Source of the DNA: Giesbergeria sp.
Lineage (GTDB): Bacteria > Pseudomonadota > Gammaproteobacteria > Burkholderiales > Burkholderiaceae_C
Assembly (NCBI GenBank): GCA_017998735.1
Contig: JAGOCN010000035.1
Location: forward strand, 1-10,487
DNA length: 10,487 nt
Direction: 5' to 3'
The notes beneath the pieces were generated by a model. It was not told where the DNA came from and did not search any database. It saw only the letters and a program-made list of their open reading frames with translations. Position 1 is the stretch's first letter; each line of letters begins with the position of its first letter. Made by a program: the position numbers and the translations under genes. This document shows, piece by piece, positions 1-6,466 of this stretch.

Positions 1-127
1 CCGCCGCATGTGCGAGCAGGTGGGCCTGAAGGTGGTGGGCCTCAAACGCATCCGCATGGGCCGGGTGCTGCTGGGCAACCTGCCGGTCGGGCAGTGGCGC
101 TTTCTGGCGCCGGGCGAGCAGTTCTGA
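1..127 (+). CDS. rluF: 23S rRNA pseudouridine synthase, RluF-type (3' end only)
   Basis: This is the C-terminal 41 residues of a gene that begins outside the window; the reading frame starts at base 2 and ends at TGA 125-127. The peptide opens [20 protein letters not shown] and ends in a [17 protein letters not shown] tail. The RRMCE segment and the LPxGxWR segment match the end of the RsuA/RluB/RluE/RluF family, closest from memory to E. coli RluF, which modifies 23S rRNA near position 2604. Only the end of the catalytic domain is visible, so neither the S4 domain nor the catalytic Asp can be checked. The family is well supported; the subtype (RluF rather than RluB or RluE) rests on the short RRMCE and LPVGQWR matches. 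Confidence 0.75.
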   Translation, partial: RRMCEQVGLKVVGLKRIRMGRVLLGNLPVGQWRFLAPGEQF

Positions 128-171
128 AACGGGTGCGCGGGCCGCGCTGGCCAGCCTGCCGCCCGGCGCCT

Positions 172-199
172 CTGGAAAATGCCGCAGCCATCCCCAATT
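172..199 (+). promoter_or_regulatory. Candidate sigma-32 (heat-shock) promoter for htpG
   Basis: The -35 element CTGGAAA lies at 172-178 and the -10 element CCCCAATT at 192-199, with 13 bases between them. The RpoH consensus from enterobacteria is CTTGAAA, 11-16 bases, CCCCATNT, so the match is 6 of 7 in the -35 and all but one defined base in the -10. HtpG is a classical sigma-32 regulon member, which makes the position meaningful. Transcription would start near 206 and give a leader of about 97 bases before the htpG ATG. This is read by eye; no start-site data are available. Confidence 0.6.
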
Positions 200-216
200 G
201 AGCGCTTGTCCCGCAG

Positions 217-265
217 TGCGGTGCCAGGCCCGTCGCCGCAGGCGGGTGGCAGAGCCGCATTTTTT
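217..265 (+). terminator. Terminator-like hairpin with T6, between rluF and htpG
   Basis: A three-step stem can be drawn: TGCGG 217-221 with CCGCA 255-259, TGCCA 222-226 with TGGCA 247-251, and CCCG 229-232 with CGGG 243-246. Bases 252-254 bulge out on the 3' side. Six T residues follow at 260-265. It lies about 90 bases after the rluF stop and could end that transcript. It also lies downstream of the predicted sigma-32 start near 206, so it would be inside the htpG leader, where it could act as an attenuator or heat-sensitive structure. Which role is real cannot be told from sequence alone. Confidence 0.55.
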
Positions 266-302
266 CCCTGATTTTTTGTAGACCTTTTCGAGCCTTCACA
301 CC

Positions 303-2315
303 ATGAGCAAACAAACCCTGTCCTTCCAGGCCGAAGTGGCCCAGCTGCTGCACCTGGTCACGCACTCGCTGTACTCGAACCCGGAAATCTTCGTGCGCGA
401 GCTGATTTCCAACGCCTCGGACGCCTGCGACAAGCTGCGCTTCGAGGCGCTGAACCAGCCCGAGTTGTACGAGGACGCACCGAACCTGGAAGTGCGCGTG
501 TCGTTTGACGCCGCCGCCAAGACGCTGACCATCACAGACAACGGCATCGGCATGAGCGAACAGGAGGCTATTGACCACCTGGGCACCATTGCCAAGAGCG
601 GCACCAAGGACTTCATGGGCAAGCTGACCGGCGACCAGAAGCAGGACGCGCAGCTGATCGGCCAGTTTGGCGTCGGTTTCTATTCGGGCTTCATCGTGGC
701 CGACAAGATCACGGTCGAGTCGCGCCGCGCCGGCCTGCCGGCGGAGCAGGGCGTGCGCTGGGTGAGCGGGGGCACGGGCGACTTCGAGGTCGAAGCCATC
801 ACCCGCGCAGCGCGCGGCACCAGTGTCACGCTGCACCTGCGCGACGACGCCGAAGAGTATTTGAATGCCTGGAAGCTCAAGAGCGTCATTGCCAAATACT
901 CCGACCACATCAGCCTGCCCATCCTGATGGAAAAGGAAGAATGGAAAGACGGCGAACTGATCAACCCGCAGGATGAGGCCGGTGGCCGCCAGCCTGGCGC
1001 CATGGTCAAGACCGGCACCTGGGAGCCGGTGAACAAGGCCAGCGCGCTGTGGACGCGGCCCAAGCGCGACATCACCGACGAGCAGTACCAGGAGTTCTAC
1101 AAAAACATCAGCCACGACCACGAGAATCCGCTGACCTGGGCGCACAACCGGGTCGAGGGCAACACCGAATACACGCAGCTGCTCTACATCCCGGCCAAAG
1201 CACCGTTTGACCTGTGGAACCGCGACAAGACCGCTGGCATCAAGCTGTATGTCAAGCGCGTGTTCATCATGGACGACGCCGAGGCGCTGATGCCCAGCTA
1301 CCTGCGCTTTGTCAAGGGCGTGATCGATTCCAGCGACCTGCCGCTGAACGTCAGCCGCGAGTTGCTGCAGGAAAGCCGCGACGTGAAAGCCATCCGCGAA
1401 GGCAGCACCAAGCGCGTGCTGTCGATGCTGGAAGACCTGGCCAAACACGACAAACACGACGCGCCGGCCCCTGCCGCCCAAGCGGCGGACGCAGCCGAAG
1501 GCGCTGACGGTGCGGCCGATGTCACCGACGTGGTGGACGCCGACGACAAGGCCAAGGAAGGCAAGTACAGCCAGTTCTATGCCGAATTCGGCGCTGTGCT
1601 GAAAGAAGGCCTGGGCGAGGACTTTGCCAACCGCGAGCGCCTGGCCAGGCTGCTGCGCTTTGCCAGCACCACCAGCGACACCGCCAATGTGTCGTTTGCC
1701 GACTACCAGGCGCGCATGAAGGACGGCCAGGACGCCATCTATTTCATCACCGCCGACAGCTTGGCGGCGGCCAAGAACAGCCCGCAGCTGGAAGTGTTCA
1801 AGAAAAAGGGCATTGAAGTGCTGCTGATGACCGACCGGGTCGACGAGTGGGCGCTGAACTACCTGCACGACTTTGACGGCACACCGCTGCAAAGCGTGGC
1901 CAAGGGTGCGGTCGACCTGGGCAAGCTGCAGGACGAGGGCGAGAAGAAGGCGGCGGAAGAAGCCGCTGAAACCTTCAAGCCGCTGCTGGCCAAGCTGAAG
2001 GAAGCGCTGAAAGACAAGGCCGAGGACGTGCGCATCACCTCGCGCCTGGTCGATTCGCCTGCCTGCCTGGTGGTGCAGGACGACGGCATGAGCACGCAGC
2101 TGGCGCGCATGCTCAAGCAGGCCGGCCAACCCGCGCCCGACTCCAAGCCGGTGCTGGAAGTGAACCCCGAGCACCCGCTGGTCAAAAAGCTGGACGGCAG
2201 CGTGCATTTCAACGACCTGGCGCACATCCTGTTTGACCAGGCACTGCTGGCCGAAGGCGGTCTGCCGGACGACCCGGCCGCCTACGTGCGCCGCGTCAAC
2301 GCGCTGCTGGTCTGA
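303..2315 (+). CDS. htpG: Molecular chaperone HtpG (bacterial Hsp90)
   Basis: HtpG is a cytoplasmic, homodimeric, ATP-driven chaperone of the Hsp90 family that remodels client proteins, often with DnaK. The 670-residue product has the GHKL ATPase signatures in order: [15 protein letters not shown] (about 33-47, with the catalytic Glu33 and Asn37), DNGIGM (79-84), GTIAKSGT (94-101) and the lid-end GQFGVGFYS (120-128). The middle domain carries NVSRELLQ, whose Arg corresponds to the ATP-contacting Arg of Hsp90s. The C-terminal dimerisation domain ends [13 protein letters not shown]. coli HtpG is 624 residues; most of the excess is an Ala/Asp-rich stretch at about 385-418 in the middle domain. 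The start [12 protein letters not shown] aligns with known N-termini, although no clear Shine-Dalgarno precedes it. A sigma-32-like promoter and a terminator-like hairpin lie upstream. The next gene begins 4 bases after the stop. Confidence 0.97.
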   Translation: MSKQTLSFQAEVAQLLHLVTHSLYSNPEIFVRELISNASDACDKLRFEALNQPELYEDAPNLEVRVSFDAAAKTLTITDNGIGMSEQEAIDHLGTIAKSGTKDFMGKLTGDQKQDAQLIGQFGVGFYSGFIVADKITVESRRAGLPAEQGVRWVSGGTGDFEVEAITRAARGTSVTLHLRDDAEEYLNAWKLKSVIAKYSDHISLPILMEKEEWKDGELINPQDEAGGRQPGAMVKTGTWEPVNKASALWTRPKRDITDEQYQEFYKNISHDHENPLTWAHNRVEGNTEYTQLLYIPAKAPFDLWNRDKTAGIKLYVKRVFIMDDAEALMPSYLRFVKGVIDSSDLPLNVSRELLQESRDVKAIREGSTKRVLSMLEDLAKHDKHDAPAPAAQAADAAEGADGAADVTDVVDADDKAKEGKYSQFYAEFGAVLKEGLGEDFANRERLARLLRFASTTSDTANVSFADYQARMKDGQDAIYFITADSLAAAKNSPQLEVFKKKGIEVLLMTDRVDEWALNYLHDFDGTPLQSVAKGAVDLGKLQDEGEKKAAEEAAETFKPLLAKLKEALKDKAEDVRITSRLVDSPACLVVQDDGMSTQLARMLKQAGQPAPDSKPVLEVNPEHPLVKKLDGSVHFNDLAHILFDQALLAEGGLPDDPAAYVRRVNALLV

Positions 2316-2319
2316 CGCC

Positions 2320-3102
2320 ATGGCGGACGCTGCACACACCACGGAGGTGGCCCTGGCGGCGGCGCGCCCGCCCCGCACCGAGCGCCAGGTGCGCACCGAC
2401 CTGGCCGCCGCCTACCGCATGGCGGCCCTCAACGGCTGGGACGACACGGTCTACACGCACCTGTCGGCCAGCGTGCCGGGCGAGCCGGGCCACTACCTGA
2501 TCAACCCCTTTGGCGCCACCTTTGACGAGATCACGGCGTCCAGCCTGGTCAAGGTGAACGTGGCGGGACAGGTGGTCGATGGCTCGGGCGCGCGCGTCAA
2601 CCCGAGCGGCTTTGCCATCCACGGCGCGGTGCATGCGGCGCGCCCCGAGGTCGAGTGCGTCATCCACCTGCACACGCCCTGGGGCGTGGCGCTGTCGATG
2701 CTGCCGGGCGGTTTGCAACCCACCTCGCAGTGGGCCATGCGCCTGCACGGGCGCCTGGGGCGACATGCTTATGAAGGGCTGGCGCTGGGGACCGAGGAGC
2801 AGCAGCGGCTGGTAGCGCGCCTGGGCAACCTGGACGGATTGATTCTGGAAAACCACGGCCCGCTGGTGGCCGGCCGCAGCGTGGCCGAGGCCTGGATGCT
2901 GATGCACATTCTGGAGCGCGCCGCACAGGCGCAATTGCGTGCCATGGCGGCCAGCGGTGGCGTGGTGCAGGCGGTCAGCCCCGAACTGGGCGCACTGACA
3001 CAGCGCCAGTGGGTGGGCGACGGCAGCGAGTGGGACGGCGACCTGGAGTGGCCTGCGCTCTTGCGCCGGCTGGACCGCCAGACCATGGACTACCGCGATT
3101 GA
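2320..3102 (+). CDS. Class II aldolase/adducin family protein
   Basis: The 260-residue product has the class II aldolase/adducin fold signatures: TVYTHLSASVP (43-53), the substrate-loop region NPSGFAIHGAVHAARPE (94-110), the zinc pair HLH (His116 and His118) and LENHGPL with the third zinc ligand His179. In fuculose-1-phosphate aldolase the catalytic Glu73 sits in PSSEWRFH; the equivalent stretch here reads PSGFAIH, placing Gly97 at that position. As I recall, that is usual in the adducin-like branch, so aldolase activity and substrate should not be assumed. The start ATG at 2320 is 4 bases after the htpG stop, which favours co-transcription and translational coupling. The longer frame open from 2233 overlaps htpG and adds no family-like sequence, so I rejected it. 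Family assignment is firm; function is unknown. Confidence 0.92.
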   Translation: MADAAHTTEVALAAARPPRTERQVRTDLAAAYRMAALNGWDDTVYTHLSASVPGEPGHYLINPFGATFDEITASSLVKVNVAGQVVDGSGARVNPSGFAIHGAVHAARPEVECVIHLHTPWGVALSMLPGGLQPTSQWAMRLHGRLGRHAYEGLALGTEEQQRLVARLGNLDGLILENHGPLVAGRSVAEAWMLMHILERAAQAQLRAMAASGGVVQAVSPELGALTQRQWVGDGSEWDGDLEWPALLRRLDRQTMDYRD

Positions 3103-3180
3103 AAATTTTTCTGCCGGCTGTGGCCGACCCTGGGTCCCGCAGTCTTTTTTATCCCTCCGTTTCATTCACAAGGAAACCCC

Positions 3181-3366
3181 ATGCCAACCATCCGTGTTGA
3201 TCTGTTTGAAGGCCGCACCGTCGAGCAAAAGCGCGCCTTTGTCGAAGCCGTGACCCAGGTGGTCGTGGACACCCTGGGCAGCTCGGCCGACAGCGTGGAC
3301 GTCATCATCACCGACGTCGCCAAGCACAACTGGGCCACCGCCGGCAAGCTCTGGAGCGAGCCTTAA
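3181..3366 (+). CDS. 4-oxalocrotonate tautomerase family protein (61 aa)
   Basis: This small protein begins MPTIRVDLFEGRTVEQKR, so removal of Met would expose the Pro1 that acts as general base in the tautomerase superfamily. Length (61) fits the 4-OT subunit, which works as a hexamer. Arg11 of 4-OT is kept (Arg12 counting Met). The position of the other catalytic arginine, Arg39, is Asp40 here (SVDVIITDVAK), and Phe50 is replaced by Trp51 (HNWATAG). The SVDVIITDV...NWATAGKLWS pattern looks like a recurrent proteobacterial subgroup rather than the catechol meta-cleavage enzyme, and no aromatic catabolism genes are nearby, so no symbol is given. A good Shine-Dalgarno (AAGGAA, 3170-3175) precedes the ATG. 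It lies 78 bases after the aldolase gene and is followed by a strong terminator, so it may be the last gene of the htpG transcript. Confidence 0.93.
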   Translation: MPTIRVDLFEGRTVEQKRAFVEAVTQVVVDTLGSSADSVDVIITDVAKHNWATAGKLWSEP

Positions 3367-3416
3367 GGCGTGTCCGCAACCCTGGTGGACAGCACATTCA
3401 TCGCGCGCTCCATTCA

Positions 3417-3476
3417 AGGTCAAAACAGCCTCCAGCGCTTGCCTGGCGTGCGCTGAAAGCTATTGAATAAATAGCA
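3417..3476. repeat. Interspersed intergenic repeat, copy 1
   Basis: This 60-bp stretch aligns without gaps to 9749-9808, with 44 of 60 bases identical by hand count. A 16-base identical block, GCGCTGAAAGCTATTG (3450-3465), lies inside it. The right end forms the palindrome GCTATT (3459-3464), GAATA, AATAGC (3470-3475), and an outer pair AGCGC/GCGCT flanks the middle. I recall repeats of this general form in intergenic regions of Comamonadaceae genomes. Here it lies between the tautomerase stop and the terminator, whose stem starts on the last base of the repeat. Confidence 0.75.
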
Positions 3477-3514
3477 AAAGCCCCGGCAGCCTGAAGGCTG
3501 CCGGGGCTTTTTTT
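3476..3514 (+). terminator. Strong rho-independent terminator, bidirectional
   Basis: The arms AAAAGCCCCGGCAGCC (3476-3491) and GGCTGCCGGGGCTTTT (3496-3511) are perfectly complementary around a TGAA loop (3492-3495), and a run of seven T residues spans 3508-3514. On the plus strand it ends the htpG/aldolase/tautomerase transcript. Read on the minus strand the hairpin is followed by TTTTG, so it can also stop transcription from the gene that ends at 3610. Confidence 0.93.
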
Positions 3515-3609
3515 GCATGGCACCCGGTCCTGGGTGCCGGGTCTGCATGGTCAGCGGTCAGCGCCGGCCCTTGCCTGAAGAAAGACTGGCTGGCTGACTG
3601 GCAGAACGC

Positions 3610-4416
3610 TCACTTTTTCATCGCGTCTTTTGCATCCTTGGCGTTTTCAGTGCCGGGGGCGTCCCAGGTGTTGGTGGCCACATCGACCTCCTTGATGACC
3701 TTGGTCTTGGCGTCAACATCGAGCTGCACTTCGTAGCTGTTGTCGCCCTTGAGGATTTCATACTCCAGGTAGTCGGCTTCCTTGTCATTGACAGCGGTGA
3801 TCTGGTAGCCACGCGCCTTGATCTTGGCCATGTACTGCGCGGCCGTCATGTTGGCGGTCCGGAGCTTTTCCAGCTGGTCTTTTTCGTCGGTCGAAGCCTT
3901 CATGTAGCGGCGGTCGCTGTAGCGGCCCTCGGGGTCGGCCACCATGGTGCCGGCCACCGTGTAGTTCTTGTCCTTGAGCATCGCCTTGGTCGAGGGCGCA
4001 CGCCACATGTTGTTGGTCACGTCAATGTCGGTGGCTTTGGTGGCGCCGTCCTTGAAGTCAAGCCGCACTTCGTAGCTGTTGTTGCCCTTGACCACCTCGT
4101 ACTCCAGAAAGTCTTTCTTGTCGGAGTTGATCGACGAGATGCGGAAGCCGTTTTTCTCCAGCACATTGGCGTAGTCGGCGCGGTTTTGCGCGCCCATGAG
4201 CATCTGCTCGATCTGGTCCGTGCTGGTCTTCATGGCGGCATTGCGGTCGGCGCTGCGCATTCTGGGGGCCATGGGCGCGGCCATGGTGCCTGCGGGCTGG
4301 GTGGTGGCAGCCATGGGCGCCGTTTTGTCGGCCATGGCAGGGGCAGCGGTTTGGGCGGCGGCAAAACCCGAAGACAGGGCAAGCAGGGCGGCGGCGGCAA
4401 TCATGTTGGTTTTCAT
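3610..4416 (-). CDS. Exported protein with two PepSY-like repeats
   Basis: The 268-residue product starts MKTNMIAAAALLALSSGFAAA with a typical Sec signal peptide, probably cut after Ala21 (AAA|QT), so it should be periplasmic. An Ala/Pro/Met-rich linker (22-60) precedes two similar units at about 78-142 and 190-256. Each has a helix-like start ending in an aromatic (KNGFRI, ARGYQI), then a core (FLEYEVVKGNNSYEVRLD; YLEYEILKGDNSYEVQLD) and an end of the type DVTNNMWRAPST or DVATNTWDAPGT. The core resembles the PepSY domain, often found in exported proteins thought to bind or inhibit peptidases. The C-terminus is Lys/Asp-rich (NAKDAKDAMKK). AAGGAA on the minus strand precedes the ATG. It is monocistronic, ending at the bidirectional terminator. 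PepSY assignment is by pattern only; the true partner is unknown. Confidence 0.85.
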   Translation of the reverse strand: MKTNMIAAAALLALSSGFAAAQTAAPAMADKTAPMAATTQPAGTMAAPMAPRMRSADRNAAMKTSTDQIEQMLMGAQNRADYANVLEKNGFRISSINSDKKDFLEYEVVKGNNSYEVRLDFKDGATKATDIDVTNNMWRAPSTKAMLKDKNYTVAGTMVADPEGRYSDRRYMKASTDEKDQLEKLRTANMTAAQYMAKIKARGYQITAVNDKEADYLEYEILKGDNSYEVQLDVDAKTKVIKEVDVATNTWDAPGTENAKDAKDAMKK

Positions 4417-4583
4417 GGCAATTTCCTTTTCAAAATCTGTAACAGCGAACAGGCTGGTTTTTATTGTGGCAAAGCTTTGGCCTCTGTGCCTGTTTTTTAG
4501 GCAGGTAGGGAGATTTACCTACAAGAACGGTCAAACAACCGGAAGCCCTGGGTAGGAGAGCGCAGGCTTTGATGCGCCTTGCG

Positions 4584-4625
4584 GGCATCAGGCATCAGGC
4601 ATCGGGCTTCGGGCATCGGGCTTCA
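4584..4625. repeat. Heptamer tandem repeat, six units
   Basis: Six consecutive 7-base units of the form GGCWTCR can be read: GGCATCA, GGCATCA, GGCATCG, GGCTTCG, GGCATCG, GGCTTCA. The last unit contains the stop codon of the M23 peptidase gene (minus strand, 4623-4625), so the array sits directly at its 3' end. A change in copy number would alter only the 3' untranslated region. Confidence 0.85.
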
Positions 4626-5210
4626 AGGCGCTGTGGCTGTTTCTGCGCCGCGCAGGTACGGGTACGGGTTCAGCGGCACACCGGTCCACCAGCGCTGCTG
4701 GGCGTCCAGCCGGAAGATGCCGAAATGCAGGTGCGGCGCATCGGGGCTGGCGTTGCCGGTGGAGCCGACATAGCCCAGCAACTGGCCTCGCCGCACCGCC
4801 TGGCCCTCGGCCAGACCTTCGGCATAGCCGTCCAGGTGGGCGTAGTAATAGGCAAAGCGGCCTGTTGCGTCGAACTGGTAAATGGTGGTGCCGCCCGGCT
4901 TGCTCAGGAACAGCTTGGCGATGCGCCCGCCGTCCACGGCCAGCACCGGCGTACCGCGCGGCGCCATGATGTCCAGCGCCTCGTGTACCCGCGCGCCGCC
5001 GCCGCGCTGGTCGGTGTAGGTGTCCTGCACGTCCCCTGGCGCCACGCCCTGCACCGGCATGCCGAGGGCCGGGGGTTCAGGTTCTGGCAGCGCTGCTGCC
5101 GCTTCACCGGCCGGCAAGGCGCCGGAATCGGGGCCAGCGGCCAGCGCCAGGGCGGGCAGCGCCAGGGCGGCCGCCAGCAGCCACCGCCCGCGGGCATCAG
5201 GCATGGACAT
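4623..5210 (-). CDS. M23 family metallopeptidase (LytM-type endopeptidase)
   Basis: The 195-residue product is a secreted zinc peptidase expected to cut peptidoglycan peptide cross-links in the periplasm. A signal peptide (WLLAAALALPALALAAG, about 10-26) is followed by a short acidic/proline linker and the M23 domain. All active-site residues of LytM-type enzymes are visible: HEALD with His76 and Asp80, YYYAHLDG with His125, and HLHFG with His160 and His162. Zinc ligands are expected to be His76, Asp80 and His162, with His125 and His160 catalytic. It is compact, with no coiled coil or LysM. The start at 5210 (MSMPDARG) overlaps the end of the L,D-transpeptidase gene; an alternative ATG lies at 5204. 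Either start makes the two genes translationally coupled. Confidence 0.93.
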   Translation of the reverse strand: MSMPDARGRWLLAAALALPALALAAGPDSGALPAGEAAAALPEPEPPALGMPVQGVAPGDVQDTYTDQRGGGARVHEALDIMAPRGTPVLAVDGGRIAKLFLSKPGGTTIYQFDATGRFAYYYAHLDGYAEGLAEGQAVRRGQLLGYVGSTGNASPDAPHLHFGIFRLDAQQRWWTGVPLNPYPYLRGAETATAP

Positions 5211-6222
5211 CGACCACGAAGCCGGTTTTCACCACATCTGCCAGGCGCAGCACGTCCCAGTTGGTCAGGTGGATGCAGCCGTTGCTTTCCGCCGTGCCCA
5301 CACGCGCCGGCTCGGGCGTGCCGTGGATGCCCCAGTGCGGCTTGCTCAGGCCCAGCCAGTACACGCCCACCGGGTTGTTCGGGCCGGGCGCCATGTCCAC
5401 CTTGCGGTCGCTGTCCTTGGTGCCCTTGAGCAGGTCGGGGTCAAAGGTGAACACCGGGTTTTTGGCGGCGTTCTTGATTTCCAGCTTGCCCACCGGCAGC
5501 GGGTCCGAGCGCCCGCCCATGCTGATCGGAAAGGCCGCCAGCATGGCGCCGTCCTTGTCCAGCACCGACAGCACGCGGCTGGCCTTGTCGATGCGCAGCG
5601 ACGCCGCACCGCCGGGCGCCTTGGCGGCATGGTCCATGGCAACTGCAGGCACCACCACGCTGTCGCCCGCGGCAAAGTTGCTGCCGGGGTTGGCCCGGCG
5701 CAGCCAGGCGGGGCTGCAGTGGAATTTTTCGCCCAGGGCCTCGGTCACGCTTTCAAAACCCATGGCCTTGAGCTGGGCGCGCTCCATGGTGTCTTTGGGC
5801 ATTTTTTCAAACGGGCCATCGGTGTCAGACGCCTGCAGCGTGTACTGCACCAGCACCGGCGCGCTGCCCTCGCCCTGCAGCGCCTGCCAGGTGGCGGTGT
5901 CCATGCGCCCGCTGGCCTTCAGGTTGCGTGCCTGCTGAAAGGCCTTCACGCTGCGCTGCATGTTGCCGCCAAAGACGCCATCGATCTCGCCCGGAGAAAA
6001 CCAGGCCCGGTCCAGCAGCACCTGTGCGCGCAGCACGGTATCGCCCCGCGCACCTTTGGCCAGCGCCGGGGTGTCGGTGGCGGCGTTGATGCGCTCCAGC
6101 AGTGCGCTGCCGCCAGCGGCCGGCGCTGCGGCCAGCGCGGCCGGGCAGGCCACGGCGGCTAGAAAGCAGGCCAGCAGCGGGCGCCGCGCCAGCAAAAGGG
6201 GGGAGGTGGAGTGAAGTGGCAT
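5197..6222 (-). CDS. L,D-transpeptidase (YkuD) with peptidoglycan-binding domain
   Basis: The 341-residue product should form 3-3 cross-links or attach proteins to peptidoglycan in the periplasm. From the start at 6222 there is a signal peptide with a twin-Arg n-region (ARRPLLACFLAAVACPAALA), a PG_binding_1 domain (about 58-115, DTVLRAQVLLDRAWF...MDTATWQAL), a LysM-like segment (about 155-193, ending AAGDSVVVP) and a YkuD domain (about 207-340). The active site reads HGT (His300) and SNGCIHL with nucleophile Cys316. The usual motif is SHGC[IV]R, so His is Asn314 and Arg is His318; the Cys and upstream His are kept, so activity is likely. An in-frame ATG at 6282 adds 20 residues before the signal peptide and is less likely. 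The stop overlaps the start of the M23 gene by 14 bases, implying an operon of a cross-link maker and a cross-link cutter. Confidence 0.93.
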   Translation of the reverse strand: MPLHSTSPLLLARRPLLACFLAAVACPAALAAAPAAGGSALLERINAATDTPALAKGARGDTVLRAQVLLDRAWFSPGEIDGVFGGNMQRSVKAFQQARNLKASGRMDTATWQALQGEGSAPVLVQYTLQASDTDGPFEKMPKDTMERAQLKAMGFESVTEALGEKFHCSPAWLRRANPGSNFAAGDSVVVPAVAMDHAAKAPGGAASLRIDKASRVLSVLDKDGAMLAAFPISMGGRSDPLPVGKLEIKNAAKNPVFTFDPDLLKGTKDSDRKVDMAPGPNNPVGVYWLGLSKPHWGIHGTPEPARVGTAESNGCIHLTNWDVLRLADVVKTGFVVDVHA

Positions 6223-6333
6223 GGGTAAAAACCTGGTTGGCAGACTGCCCGCAAGGGGCGACAGGCCATCGTAGAGTCGCACCGCGCCGCTTTCCTGTCA
6301 GCAGAAGCCGTGTTCTGGCGTGGTGCCCTGTCC

Positions 6334-6353
6334 GCACCCTGCATGCAGGGTGC
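6334..6353. promoter_or_regulatory. Perfect 20-bp palindrome in a divergent intergenic region
   Basis: GCACCCTGCATGCAGGGTGC is its own reverse complement over all 20 bases, centred between 6343 and 6344. It lies 111 bases upstream of the L,D-transpeptidase start and 113 bases upstream of the OBAP lipoprotein start, almost exactly midway between the two divergent genes. A palindrome with no loop is a poor hairpin but a typical dimeric repressor or activator site, so an operator serving one or both genes is the natural reading. The regulator is not in the window. Confidence 0.5.
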
Positions 6354-6466
6354 TGCACACCCTTTTCGGGCAAGCGCAGCTGCGGTAGAACGCGGTCATG
6401 GTTGCCCGGCGGCCAGCTGGTCCTGCCGGCCCATGCCGTTCATTTGCCATGAAAGGAACCTGAAAA

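Noticed and set aside
42..2396. 784-codon open frame on the minus strand opposite htpG
   Set aside because: It mirrors htpG and the start of the aldolase gene in a high-GC genome; its sequence is His/Val/Gln/Arg-rich with no recognisable motif, while the plus strand encodes complete HtpG.
3111..3150. Possible terminator between the aldolase and tautomerase genes
   Set aside because: A T6 run (3145-3150) is present but only short 4-bp stems (CGGC/GCCG, GACC/GGTC) precede it, not adjacent to the T-run; too weak to call.
2296..3165. 289-codon minus-strand frame opposite the aldolase gene
   Set aside because: Shadow of the plus-strand aldolase/adducin gene, whose zinc-binding motifs are intact.
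3519..3538. GGCACCC/GGGTGCC hairpin after the main terminator
   Set aside because: A 7-bp GC stem without a following T-run; probably fortuitous or part of the 3' region of the minus-strand gene.
4470..4522. CAAAGCTTTG palindrome and GTAGG/CCTAC arms upstream of the PepSY-like gene
   Set aside because: Short palindromes in an AT-richer promoter region; no convincing -35/-10 could be paired with them, so not listed as sites.
4584..4625. CRISPR-like array
   Set aside because: Seven-base units directly abutting with no spacers; a simple tandem repeat, not a CRISPR.
5020..6162. 380-codon plus-strand frame over the cell-wall genes
   Set aside because: Antisense to the L,D-transpeptidase and M23 genes, both of which have complete motifs and signal peptides.
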